Below are positions 37,401 through 44,536 of a stretch of 64,000 nt of DNA, piece after piece. The notes below the pieces were generated by a model. The model did not search any database, was not told the origin of the DNA, and saw only the letters and a list, made by a program, of their open reading frames with translations. Both the position numbers and the translations under genes were made by a program. Each line of letters starts with the position of its first letter. Positions within the stretch are counted from its first letter, which is position 1. The stretch spans positions 3,163,001-3,227,000 of the forward strand of contig NZ_AP026966.1 in NCBI RefSeq assembly GCF_027923905.1. Reading direction: 5' to 3'. The DNA comes from Massilia varians (lineage in GTDB: Bacteria > Pseudomonadota > Gammaproteobacteria > Burkholderiales > Burkholderiaceae_D).

Positions 37401-37704
37401 TGTCGTTGAAAGCCGCTTCGTCGGGCCAGCTCTCGCGCACCGGCACGCCCAGCTGCTGCGGATGGCGCTCGGCGGCGATGCGGGCGTAGCCGTCGTTGTA
37501 GATCATGACGCCGTCCTGGCCCCACATGGTCACCATCGGCGCCGGCGAGCGCAGGATCAGGTCGACCGTATTGCGCACCACCGGCGGCCATCCGCCGATG
37601 GGGCCCAGACTGGTGGCGCTCCAGTCGAATTCATCGATGAGTTTGCCAAGTTCGCCTCCGCCCTGGGCGAAGGGCCTGGTTACTGCAACTTCCGGGTGCG
37701 CCAT
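34468..37704 (-). CDS. soluble multi-PAS hybrid histidine kinase with two receivers
   Basis: 1078 residues with no membrane segment. Four successive PAS-type sensory domains (about 25-155, 165-285, 295-415, 435-555) are followed by a HisKA dimerisation domain with the phospho-accepting histidine in GGVAHDFNNLLQ, a HATPase domain (DTGCGMPPEV, GKGTGLGLSMVYGF) and two receiver domains (LLFTDVVMPG and ILITDVQLPG). A cytosolic sensor, probably of redox, light or small ligands, with an internal relay; no output domain is attached. The start is the ATG at 37704 (GGAGTCGG upstream). The longer frame would overlap kefF. Confidence 0.9.
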   Translation of the reverse strand: MAHPEVAVTRPFAQGGGELGKLIDEFDWSATSLGPIGGWPPVVRNTVDLILRSPAPMVTMWGQDGVMIYNDGYARIAAERHPQQLGVPVRESWPDEAAFNDNVMRVCMAGGTLSYRDAELRLCRHGEPEQVWLSLDYSPIVAADGSIAGVLALVVETTDKVRAERYQAGEQERLRAMFAQAPGFMAMLTGPEHRYELVNEAYLGLVERADIIGRSVREVLPEVAAQGFLGLLDQVYAAGRPHTGAATEIWLTGADGENRQHYLDFVFQPVRDDAGAVIGIFVQGNDVTERVRAEGAMRESEARFRTFAQAMPAQVWAADAKGQLNWFNEKIFAYSGYRHEDLLADGWGRMIHPGDLHALRTRWTESVATGVLFEAEARLRRADGSYRWHLNRALPLRGADGLVTGWVGTNTDIEEQKNTAQRYAALNDDLQGQVALRTAERDRMWRLSKDILLVCAFDGRVEAVSPAFGALLGWQETDIIGKNFLDLVHPEDRTATVAQMAALGRGSYVNKFENRYRRKDGNWCLLSWTAAPDERYVHAIGRDITADREQLETMRRTELALQQAQKMETIGKLTGGVAHDFNNLLQIISGNLQLLQMAEQARGAAKPDCARWIESARSAVDKGAKLASYLLAFGRRQPLEPKVIKISRLVANMEDLLRRSLGEEIEIEMVISGGLWNTAVDVAQVENALLNLAINARDAMSGSMLGRGRMTIEATNAVLDDLYCRTHGDVIPGQYVMLAVSDTGCGMPPEVVSRAFEPFYSTKEEGKGTGLGLSMVYGFVKQSGGHVKIYSEVGQGTTVKLYLPRSTAAEEPLGPVESQQAVGGTETILVAEDDEAVRATVVEMLSGLGYRVLKAPDAASALAVIDSGVPIDLLFTDVVMPGHLRSPDLARMARERLPNLAVLFTSGYTENAIVHGGRLDPGVELLGKPYTRERLARRIRQVLAGQKRGTAQVPAPVDSTPQQSGGLSIVLVEDEDNIRANTAALLEHLGHRVRTAPDAETALPLISAGTDILITDVQLPGMWGDALAAQARCNAPGVRIVFATGHGEVANWPDAAVLRKPYDLQSLVQVLGGQGVAA

Positions 37705-37860
37705 GCTGATCCGACTCCATTTGTAGAACAGCAATTGTAATATCCCGGCACACACAATGAAACACGAATGTGTCCTGTCATTACGCACGCAAGACACAAC
37801 TCCTTCAGTTATGAAATGTACAATCCTTCCATCGCCCCGCCGCCACTGCAGGAAGCATGC

Positions 37861-38433
37861 ATGACAACCGATCTCCGCGCCCTGGTCGTGTTCGCCGACC
37901 CGTCCCTGCACCGCTCGCGCACCAGCCGCCGGGTGGCCGACGCCGTGGCCGGCCTGCCCGGCGTACTGGTGCGCGACCTGTACCAGCTGTATCCTGATTT
38001 TTACATCGACGTGCGGCGCGAGCGCGAACTGCTCAAGGCCGCGCCGCTGCTCGTGTTCGTGTTTCATCTCGACTGGTATGCGATGCCGGCCCTGCTCAAG
38101 GAATGGTTCGACAGCGTGTTCAAGCCCGACTGGGCAGAGCGGCAGCCGCGGCGCCTGGCAGGCAAGCGCGCCTTCGCCGCCGTCTCCTGCCCGGGCGGCG
38201 CCCTCGATTACCGGCCCGGCGGCGCGCACGGACGGCCGCTGGAAGACTACCTGGCCCCGCTCGCGCAGAGCGCCAGCGTGTGCGGCATGGAATGGCTGGC
38301 CCCGCAGGTGTTCCACGAAGCCGATGCGCAAGGCGGCAGCGCCGCCGACGGGCACGCGGACGCGCTGCGCGTGCGGCTTGCCCGACTGGCCGCCCTCGAC
38401 ATCGACACCCAGGGAGGCAGGAATGGAACATGA
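37861..38433 (+). CDS. kefF: KefF-type NAD(P)H oxidoreductase, ancillary to KefC
   Basis: 190-residue flavodoxin-like fold (VFADPSLHRSRTSRRV, LVFVFHLDWYAMPALLKEWFDSVF, and the later SCPGGALDY). This is the FMN-binding KefF/MdaB group that activates KefC potassium efflux and reduces quinones. The start is the ATG at 37861 after GGAAG. Its end overlaps the KefC-type gene by 11 bp, strong evidence for a working pair. Confidence 0.88.
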   Translation: MTTDLRALVVFADPSLHRSRTSRRVADAVAGLPGVLVRDLYQLYPDFYIDVRRERELLKAAPLLVFVFHLDWYAMPALLKEWFDSVFKPDWAERQPRRLAGKRAFAAVSCPGGALDYRPGGAHGRPLEDYLAPLAQSASVCGMEWLAPQVFHEADAQGGSAADGHADALRVRLARLAALDIDTQGGRNGT

Positions 38434-40216
38434 CATGCTGCTCAATGCGCTGGTCTACCTGGCCGCGGCGCTGGTCGCGGTGCCCGTCGCCAAACGCCTC
38501 GGCCTGGGCGCGGTGCTCGGCTACCTGCTGGCCGGGATCGCCATCGGCCCCTGGGGCCTGGGCCTGATCCGTGAAGTCGAGGACATCCTGCATTTTGCCG
38601 AGTTCGGCGTGGTGCTGCTGCTGTTCGTGATCGGCCTCGAGCTCGAGCCGCGCCGCCTGTGGTCGCTGCGCCGCTCGATCTTCGGCTGGGGCACGGCCCA
38701 GGTGGCGGGGGTGGCGGCGCTGCTGCTGCTGGCGGCGCTCGCGGCCGGCGTCCCTTGGCAGACCGCCCTGATTGCCGCCCTCGGCCTGTCGCTGTCCTCG
38801 ACCGCGATCGCGCTCACCACCATGCAGGAACGCAACCTGATTCCGACCCCGGCGGGCCAGGCCGGCTTCGCGATCCTGCTGTTCCAGGACATCGCCGCGA
38901 TCCCGATGATTGCCCTGCTGCCGCTGCTGGGCGTGCCCGATTCCCACCCCGGCGCCGGCTGGAGCGGGGTCTTGCTGCCCATCGCCGTGATCGGCGGCCT
39001 GGTGCTGGCCGGGCGCTTCCTGGTGCGCCCGCTGCTGCGCTTCATCGCCCGCACCGGCATGCGCGAGATCTTCACCGCGTTTGCCCTGTTCCTGGTCATT
39101 GCGATCTCGCTCCTGATGGCATGGAGCGGCATGTCGATGGCCCTGGGCGCCTTCATGGCCGGCGTGCTGCTGGCCGATTCCGAATACCGCCACGCGCTCG
39201 AAGCCGACCTGGAACCCTTCAAAGGCCTGCTGCTCGGGCTATTCTTCATCGCGGTCGGGATGTCGGTCGACTTCGGCGTGCTGCTGGCCCAGCCATGGCG
39301 CATCGTCTTCATGGCGGCCGCTTTCCTCTCGATCAAGCTGGCGGTCCTGTGGCTGCTGGCGCGTTTCTTCGGCATGGCGGGACGCCAGCGGGTGCTGTTC
39401 GCCTTCCTGCTGTCGCAAGGAGGCGAGTTCGCCTTCGTGGTGTTCGGCGCGGCGGTCACGAGCCGGGTGTTCGCGCCCGAGACGGCGTCGGTGCTGGTGC
39501 TGATGGTGGCGCTGTCGATGCTGGCCACGCCGCTGCTCCTGATCCTGTACGACCGCGTGCTGGAGCCGCGCTGGCAGCGCCTGCGCCGGCGCGAGCCCGA
39601 CGCCATCGACGCCAACCAGGGCCACGTGATTATCGCCGGCTTCGGCCGCTTCGGCCAGATCGTCGGCCGCCTGCTGAACGCCAACCAGGTGCCGCTGACC
39701 ATGCTCGACCACGACCCCGACCAGATCGACACCCTGCGCCAGTTCGGTTTCAAGGTCTTCTACGGCGACGCCACCCGGATCGACCTGCTGCACGCGGCCG
39801 GCGCCGACCACGCGCGCGCCCTGGTGCTGTCGGTCGACGGCGTCGAGGACAGCCTGAAGCTGGCCGCCGCCGTGCGGGCCGAGTTTCCCGACCTGCCGAT
39901 CCTGGCCCGTGCCCGCAACGTCACCCATTATTACGAGCTGATGGACCTGGGCGTAACCGTGATCGAGCGCGAAACCTTCGAGTCCGCGCTGATGCTGGGC
40001 CGGCGCGTGATGGAGGAACTCGGCTTTGGCGCCTATTTCGCGCGCCAGGCGGCCATGCGCTTTCGCGAGCATAACCTCAAGAGCGTGCTCGACGTTTACC
40101 CGTATTACAAGGACCGCGAGCAGTACGCCTCGATGGCGCGGCGCGCGCGCGGGGAGCTGCATGCGATGTTCGAACGCGACTTCGTGGCGATGCGCGAGCG
40201 CGAACCGGACGAATAG
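38423..40216 (+). CDS. kefC: KefC/KefB-type glutathione-regulated K+/H+ antiporter
   Basis: 597 residues. An N-terminal CPA2 antiporter domain (1-385, about twelve helices, FAEFGVVLLLFVIGLELEPRRL, SLSSTAIALTTMQE and QDIAAIPMIALLPLLG) is followed by a cytosolic TrkA-N/KTN NAD-binding domain (about 400-515, HVIIAGFGRFGQIVGRLL). It exchanges potassium for protons and protects against electrophiles by acidifying the cytosol. It overlaps kefF. Confidence 0.93.
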   Translation: MEHDMLLNALVYLAAALVAVPVAKRLGLGAVLGYLLAGIAIGPWGLGLIREVEDILHFAEFGVVLLLFVIGLELEPRRLWSLRRSIFGWGTAQVAGVAALLLLAALAAGVPWQTALIAALGLSLSSTAIALTTMQERNLIPTPAGQAGFAILLFQDIAAIPMIALLPLLGVPDSHPGAGWSGVLLPIAVIGGLVLAGRFLVRPLLRFIARTGMREIFTAFALFLVIAISLLMAWSGMSMALGAFMAGVLLADSEYRHALEADLEPFKGLLLGLFFIAVGMSVDFGVLLAQPWRIVFMAAAFLSIKLAVLWLLARFFGMAGRQRVLFAFLLSQGGEFAFVVFGAAVTSRVFAPETASVLVLMVALSMLATPLLLILYDRVLEPRWQRLRRREPDAIDANQGHVIIAGFGRFGQIVGRLLNANQVPLTMLDHDPDQIDTLRQFGFKVFYGDATRIDLLHAAGADHARALVLSVDGVEDSLKLAAAVRAEFPDLPILARARNVTHYYELMDLGVTVIERETFESALMLGRRVMEELGFGAYFARQAAMRFREHNLKSVLDVYPYYKDREQYASMARRARGELHAMFERDFVAMREREPDE

Positions 40217-40255
40217 CCGGACACGGCGTTTTCCATCAGGCAAGGCGAACAGGGT

Positions 40256-42559
40256 ATGATGGCGGCTTCCCCACCGCCGCGCCAGCGCCACCGAACCGCC
40301 ATGAACAGGACCGCAGGCAGGACCCGGATCTCCACCCAGCTGATGCTGCTGTTCGTCGGGCTGGCCCTGGCGATCGTGCTGGTGCTCGCGCTGGTACTGA
40401 ACCGGCTTGCCACCGAACGCTCGGAAGAAGAACTGGGACACCAGTTCGCCGAAATCGCCCTCCAGACCACCGACAAGCTCGACCGCACCCTGTTCGAACG
40501 CTATCGCGAAGTGCGCTTGCTGTCCACCCAGGCCGGGCTCGCCGGCCGCGCCGTCGACGTGCCGGCCAGGCGCCGCTTCCTCGAGGAGATGCAGAAGACC
40601 TACCCCTACTATGCCTGGCTCGGCATCACCGACACGGACGGGCGCGTGCTGGTCTCCGCCAACGGCCTGCTGGAGGGGGTGAACGTCGGCGCCCGCCCGT
40701 GGTACCTGAATGCACTCAAGGGCAAGCACCTGACCGACGTGCACGAGGCGGTCCTGCTCAGCAAGCTGTTGCAGCCCGCGGGCGGCGAACCGATGCGCTT
40801 CATCGACATCGCCTTTCCCTACCGGGATGCGGCCGGCCGGGTCGCCGGCGTGCTGGGCGCCCACCTGAGCATCGACTGGGCGCACGACATCGAGCAATCC
40901 GTCATGCGCCCACTTCTGATTCGCCGGCGCCTCGAGGCGCTGGTGGTCGGGCCCGACATGAACGTCATCATCGGGCCCAGGCACCTGGTCGGCACCCGGC
41001 TGGCCCCAAGTGGCAAGAGCCTGGCCGGCGCCGGCCGCAACGGCCATGCGGTCGACAGCTTTGGCGACGGCAAGACCTACCTGGTCGGCTACAGCAGGAG
41101 CCAGGGCCACAGCTTCGCGCCGGGCCTGGACTGGACCGTGCTGGTGCGCCAGGAAGTGGACCAGGCCTACGCCCCGATCGCCGAGTTCAGGCGCCAGGTG
41201 ATCGTCATCGGCCTGGCGATCGCCCTGCTGGCGGCGCTGATCGCCACGCTGCTGGCGCGGCGCATCGCCGGGCCGCTGCGGCTGCTGGCCGAATCGGCGC
41301 GCCGCATCGAGGCCGGCGAGCTGCAGGACATCGAGGAGGTGCGCGGCGGCTACCGTGAGATCGCCATGTTGCGCATCGCGCTGCGTTCGCTGATCGGCAA
41401 GCTGCAGGCCAACGAAGGCGCCATGCGCCAGGCGGCACGCCGCAAGGATGAATTCCTCGCCACCCTCGCGCACGAACTGCGCAACCCGCTGGCGCCGATT
41501 TCGGTCGCCGCCGAACTGCTGTCGCTGGCGCCGCCCGACGCCGCCCAGCAGAAGCGCTACGGCGCCATGATCGGACGCCAGGTGCGTCACATGACCGACA
41601 TGATCGACGACCTGCTCGACGTCTCGCGCGTCACCCGCGGCCAGATCAAGCTGGAACGCCGCCCGATCAGCCTGCAGGAAGTGGCGGCGGAAGCGGTCGA
41701 GCAGGTGATGCCGCTGGTGGCGTCCAAAAAACACCGCCTGGCGCAGGCGATCCCGGCGGCGCCTGTCATGGTGCAGGGCGACCGTACCCGCCTGGTGCAG
41801 GTGGTCGCCAACCTGCTGAACAACGCAGCCAAGTACACCCCCGAGGGCGGCCGGCTCGACCTGGTCCTGTCGACCGAGGGCGGGCATGCGCGCCTGAGCG
41901 TGCGCGACAATGGCATCGGCATGACGCCCGATCTGATCGAGCACGCCTTCGAGCTGTTCACCCAGGAAACCCGCAAGACCGACCTGAGCATGGGCGGCCT
42001 GGGCGTGGGCCTGGCCCTGTCCAGGCAACTGGTGACGCTCCACGACGGCGTGCTGACGGTCAGCAGCGCGGGACCGGGCATGGGCAGCGAATTTACCGTG
42101 GTGCTGCCCATGCTGGAAGCCGTTCCCGCTTGCGCCCCGGCTCCCGGCGCGCCGCTCGCTCCCGCCGCGGCGCCTTCCCGCGGCCTGGTGCTGGTCGTCG
42201 ACGACAATACCGATGCCGCCGATACGCTCGGCCTGCTCGCCTCCTCGCTCGGCCATGAGGTGCTGGTCGAATACGGCCCGCTGGCGGCGCTGGAGCGCGC
42301 GGGCGTCCGTCCCCCGGCGATCTGCCTGCTGGACATCGGCATGCCGGTCATGGACGGTTACGAACTGGCCCGGCGCCTGCGCGCGCTGCCCGCGATGGAG
42401 GATGCCCTGCTGGTCGCCGTCACCGGCTACAGCCAGGACGAGGACCGCCGGCGCGCCCTCGCCGCGGGCTTCGACGCCCACCTCGCCAAGCCGGTCGACG
42501 TCGAGCGCCTCGCGGCCCTGCTGACGGCGCGCTCGCGGCCGGCAGCGCAAACCGTGTAG
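40256..42559 (+). CDS. membrane hybrid histidine kinase with Cache sensor
   Basis: 767 residues: TM (about 28-48), periplasmic double-Cache-like domain (about 50-320, LGITDTDGRVLVSANG and VNVGARPWYLNALKG), TM (about 321-342), HAMP, HisKA (EFLATLAHELRNPLAPI), HATPase (RDNGIGM, MGGLGVGLALS) and a C-terminal receiver with D in CLLDIGMPVMDG. Cache domains bind small organic acids or amino acids. The start is uncertain: ATG codons at 40256, 40259 and 40301 are all possible. No separate response regulator is adjacent. Confidence 0.9.
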   Translation: MMAASPPPRQRHRTAMNRTAGRTRISTQLMLLFVGLALAIVLVLALVLNRLATERSEEELGHQFAEIALQTTDKLDRTLFERYREVRLLSTQAGLAGRAVDVPARRRFLEEMQKTYPYYAWLGITDTDGRVLVSANGLLEGVNVGARPWYLNALKGKHLTDVHEAVLLSKLLQPAGGEPMRFIDIAFPYRDAAGRVAGVLGAHLSIDWAHDIEQSVMRPLLIRRRLEALVVGPDMNVIIGPRHLVGTRLAPSGKSLAGAGRNGHAVDSFGDGKTYLVGYSRSQGHSFAPGLDWTVLVRQEVDQAYAPIAEFRRQVIVIGLAIALLAALIATLLARRIAGPLRLLAESARRIEAGELQDIEEVRGGYREIAMLRIALRSLIGKLQANEGAMRQAARRKDEFLATLAHELRNPLAPISVAAELLSLAPPDAAQQKRYGAMIGRQVRHMTDMIDDLLDVSRVTRGQIKLERRPISLQEVAAEAVEQVMPLVASKKHRLAQAIPAAPVMVQGDRTRLVQVVANLLNNAAKYTPEGGRLDLVLSTEGGHARLSVRDNGIGMTPDLIEHAFELFTQETRKTDLSMGGLGVGLALSRQLVTLHDGVLTVSSAGPGMGSEFTVVLPMLEAVPACAPAPGAPLAPAAAPSRGLVLVVDDNTDAADTLGLLASSLGHEVLVEYGPLAALERAGVRPPAICLLDIGMPVMDGYELARRLRALPAMEDALLVAVTGYSQDEDRRRALAAGFDAHLAKPVDVERLAALLTARSRPAAQTV

Positions 42560-42592
42560 GATGCGCAGCTCGCAAACACGAACAGGATGAGG

Positions 42593-43543
42593 ATGAAACC
42601 CGACATCGCGGTGTATGGAAATGTGTGGCCGCTCGATGCCTTGTCGGCGCTGCAGACCGAGTTCAACTGCCATGTGATGGGAAGCATGAGCGCGGCCGAA
42701 CAGGCGCGCTTCTTCGATGAGGGGGCGCCACGCGTGCGCGGCGTCTTGAGCACCGGCATCCATGGCATCGACGCCGCCACCGCGGCGCGCTTCCCGCAAC
42801 TCGAGATCGTCGCCGTGCACGGGGTCGGGCTGGACGCGGTCGACCTGCCGGCGCTGGCCGCGCGCGGCATCGTCGTCACCAGTACGCCGGAGGTGCTGAC
42901 CGAGGACGTGGCCGACCTCGCCGTGACACTGCTGCTCGCGGCGTCCCGGCGCCTGCCCCTGCTCGACCGCTACGTGCGCGCCGGCCACTGGCTCGACAAG
43001 CGCCCCTTGCCGCCGGCGCGCAGCCTGCGCGGCAAGACGGCGGGCATCTACGGCTACGGCCGCATCGGCCAGGCCGTGGCCAGCCGCCTGCGCGCTTTCG
43101 GCATCGGGATCCGCTATTTCCAGCGCAGCGCCGGGCCGGAACCGCAGCTGCGCTGCGCCTCGCTGCGCGAACTGGCGGCCGCCAGCGACTACCTGGTCGT
43201 GTGCACGCCGGGCGGCGCCGCGACCCTGCACGCGGTCGACGCGGCGGTGCTGGACGCGCTTGGCCCCGAAGGCATCCTGGTCAACATCGCGCGCGGCAGC
43301 GTGGTCGACGAGGCGGCGCTGGCCGAGGCGCTGGCCGCCGGGCGCCTGGGGGCGGCCGCCCTGGACGTGTTCGAGGACGAGCCGCACGTCCCGGCCGCGC
43401 TGCGCGCCCTCGACAATGCGGTGCTGAGCCCGCACGTCGGCAGCTTCACCGTCGAGGCGCGCGAGGCGATGCGCACGCTGTGCTTCGACAACCTGCGCGC
43501 GCACTTCGCCGGCAGGCCGGTCCTGACTCCTGTCCTGACATAA
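42593..43543 (+). CDS. D-2-hydroxyacid dehydrogenase (glyoxylate/hydroxypyruvate reductase-like)
   Basis: 316 residues of the D-isomer-specific 2-hydroxyacid dehydrogenase family. NAD(P) motif GYGRIGQAV, then the catalytic Arg (NIARGSVVDE), Glu (FEDEPHVP) and His (SPHVGSFT). Closest functional class is glyoxylate or hydroxypyruvate reductase. I chose the ATG at 42593, with AGGA five bases upstream, over the ATG at 42587. It converges with the GH43 gene, with only 9 bp between stop codons. Confidence 0.9.
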   Translation: MKPDIAVYGNVWPLDALSALQTEFNCHVMGSMSAAEQARFFDEGAPRVRGVLSTGIHGIDAATAARFPQLEIVAVHGVGLDAVDLPALAARGIVVTSTPEVLTEDVADLAVTLLLAASRRLPLLDRYVRAGHWLDKRPLPPARSLRGKTAGIYGYGRIGQAVASRLRAFGIGIRYFQRSAGPEPQLRCASLRELAAASDYLVVCTPGGAATLHAVDAAVLDALGPEGILVNIARGSVVDEAALAEALAAGRLGAAALDVFEDEPHVPAALRALDNAVLSPHVGSFTVEAREAMRTLCFDNLRAHFAGRPVLTPVLT

Positions 43544-43552
43544 ACCAGGGCG

Positions 43553-44527
43553 CTAGAGCACCAGTCCCGCCGGCGCCGGCTGGCGGGTGAAACTCGGGCC
43601 CGCCGTGGTGGGCCGATCGCCTTCCCACACCAGCATGTCGATGCACATGCGCCGCCCCGTCATGGCCGGGTCCCAGGCGTGGTACACGATCCAGTCCTGG
43701 CTGCCGTCCGGCGAGGTGGTGAAGGAATTGTGGCCCGGTCCGATCACCTGGCCCGGCCGCGAACGCATCAAGAGGGCCTGGTCGCTGCCCCCGGGCCGCG
43801 TGAACGGCCCCAGCGGATGGTCCGCCACCACGTAGCTCAGCCCGTAGTTTTCCTTTTCCCAGGCCCCGCCGCTGTAGAAGCAGTAGTACCGGCCGCCGTG
43901 CACCAGCACCGAGGCGCCCTCGACCGTGTGCCAGTCGTAGACCGCGTCGTACATCGCGCGCTGCTTCTTGAACAGGTGCCAGTCGGCGTGCGGGCGCGCC
44001 ACCGTGCGCGGCGCGCCCGCCAGCCGGTCCATGGTCACCAGGCGGTCGACCACGATGCCGGTGCCGATGCGGTGGTCGTCCTCCAGCGCGAGGAAGTCGA
44101 CGCAGTAGTACAGGTACCACTGGCCGTCGTGGTCGCGAAACGGGTGGGCGTCGATCGAGAACGCCAGGTTCGGCACCAGGAGCACGCCCTGGTCGACGAA
44201 GGGCCCGACCGGATTGTCGGCCACCGCCACCCGCAGCTTCTGGTGTTTGCCCTCGGCGTCGCCGCGCGAATAGTACATCCAGAACTTGCCTTCGCTATGG
44301 GCCACTTCCGGCGCCCAGAAGTGGTCGTTGCCCGGATCGGCGGGCGCCGTCAGCGCGAAGCCCGCGCGGTGCCAGTCGACCAGGTCGTTCGACACCAGCA
44401 CCGGGAAGCGCCCGCCCCCGGGGCCGTCGGGGGCGGTGCCGTAGGCGTAGTAGCGGCCTTCGTGCTTGAGCACGAAGGGGTCTGCCATGATTTCCGGATA
44501 GACCGGGTTGCAGTAGGTCTTCAGCAT
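43553..44527 (-). CDS. GH43-family glycoside hydrolase, cytosolic
   Basis: 324 residues forming a five-bladed beta-propeller of family GH43, without a signal peptide. Catalytic acids can be placed as the Asp in IMADPFVLKHEG, the pKa-tuning Asp in SIDAHPF and the Glu in DWHTVEGASVL. Typical substrates are arabino- or xylo-oligosaccharides. It lies 9 bp downstream of the TonB-dependent receptor on the same strand, so import and cleavage are probably coupled. Confidence 0.88.
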   Translation of the reverse strand: MLKTYCNPVYPEIMADPFVLKHEGRYYAYGTAPDGPGGGRFPVLVSNDLVDWHRAGFALTAPADPGNDHFWAPEVAHSEGKFWMYYSRGDAEGKHQKLRVAVADNPVGPFVDQGVLLVPNLAFSIDAHPFRDHDGQWYLYYCVDFLALEDDHRIGTGIVVDRLVTMDRLAGAPRTVARPHADWHLFKKQRAMYDAVYDWHTVEGASVLVHGGRYYCFYSGGAWEKENYGLSYVVADHPLGPFTRPGGSDQALLMRSRPGQVIGPGHNSFTTSPDGSQDWIVYHAWDPAMTGRRMCIDMLVWEGDRPTTAGPSFTRQPAPAGLVL

Positions 44528-44536
44528 CGGGCCCTC

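Noticed and set aside
34567..37740. Plus-strand frame of 1057 codons opposite the PAS hybrid kinase
   Set aside because: Mirror frame; the kinase on the other strand has all catalytic motifs.
37705..38445. N-terminal extension of the PAS kinase
   Set aside because: It would be antisense to kefF over its whole length and adds no domain; the ATG at 37704 has a ribosome site.
39239..43504. Minus-strand frame of 1421 codons over kefC, the Cache kinase and the dehydrogenase
   Set aside because: Low-complexity His/Gln/Arg/Val composition and no domain; the plus-strand genes are clear.
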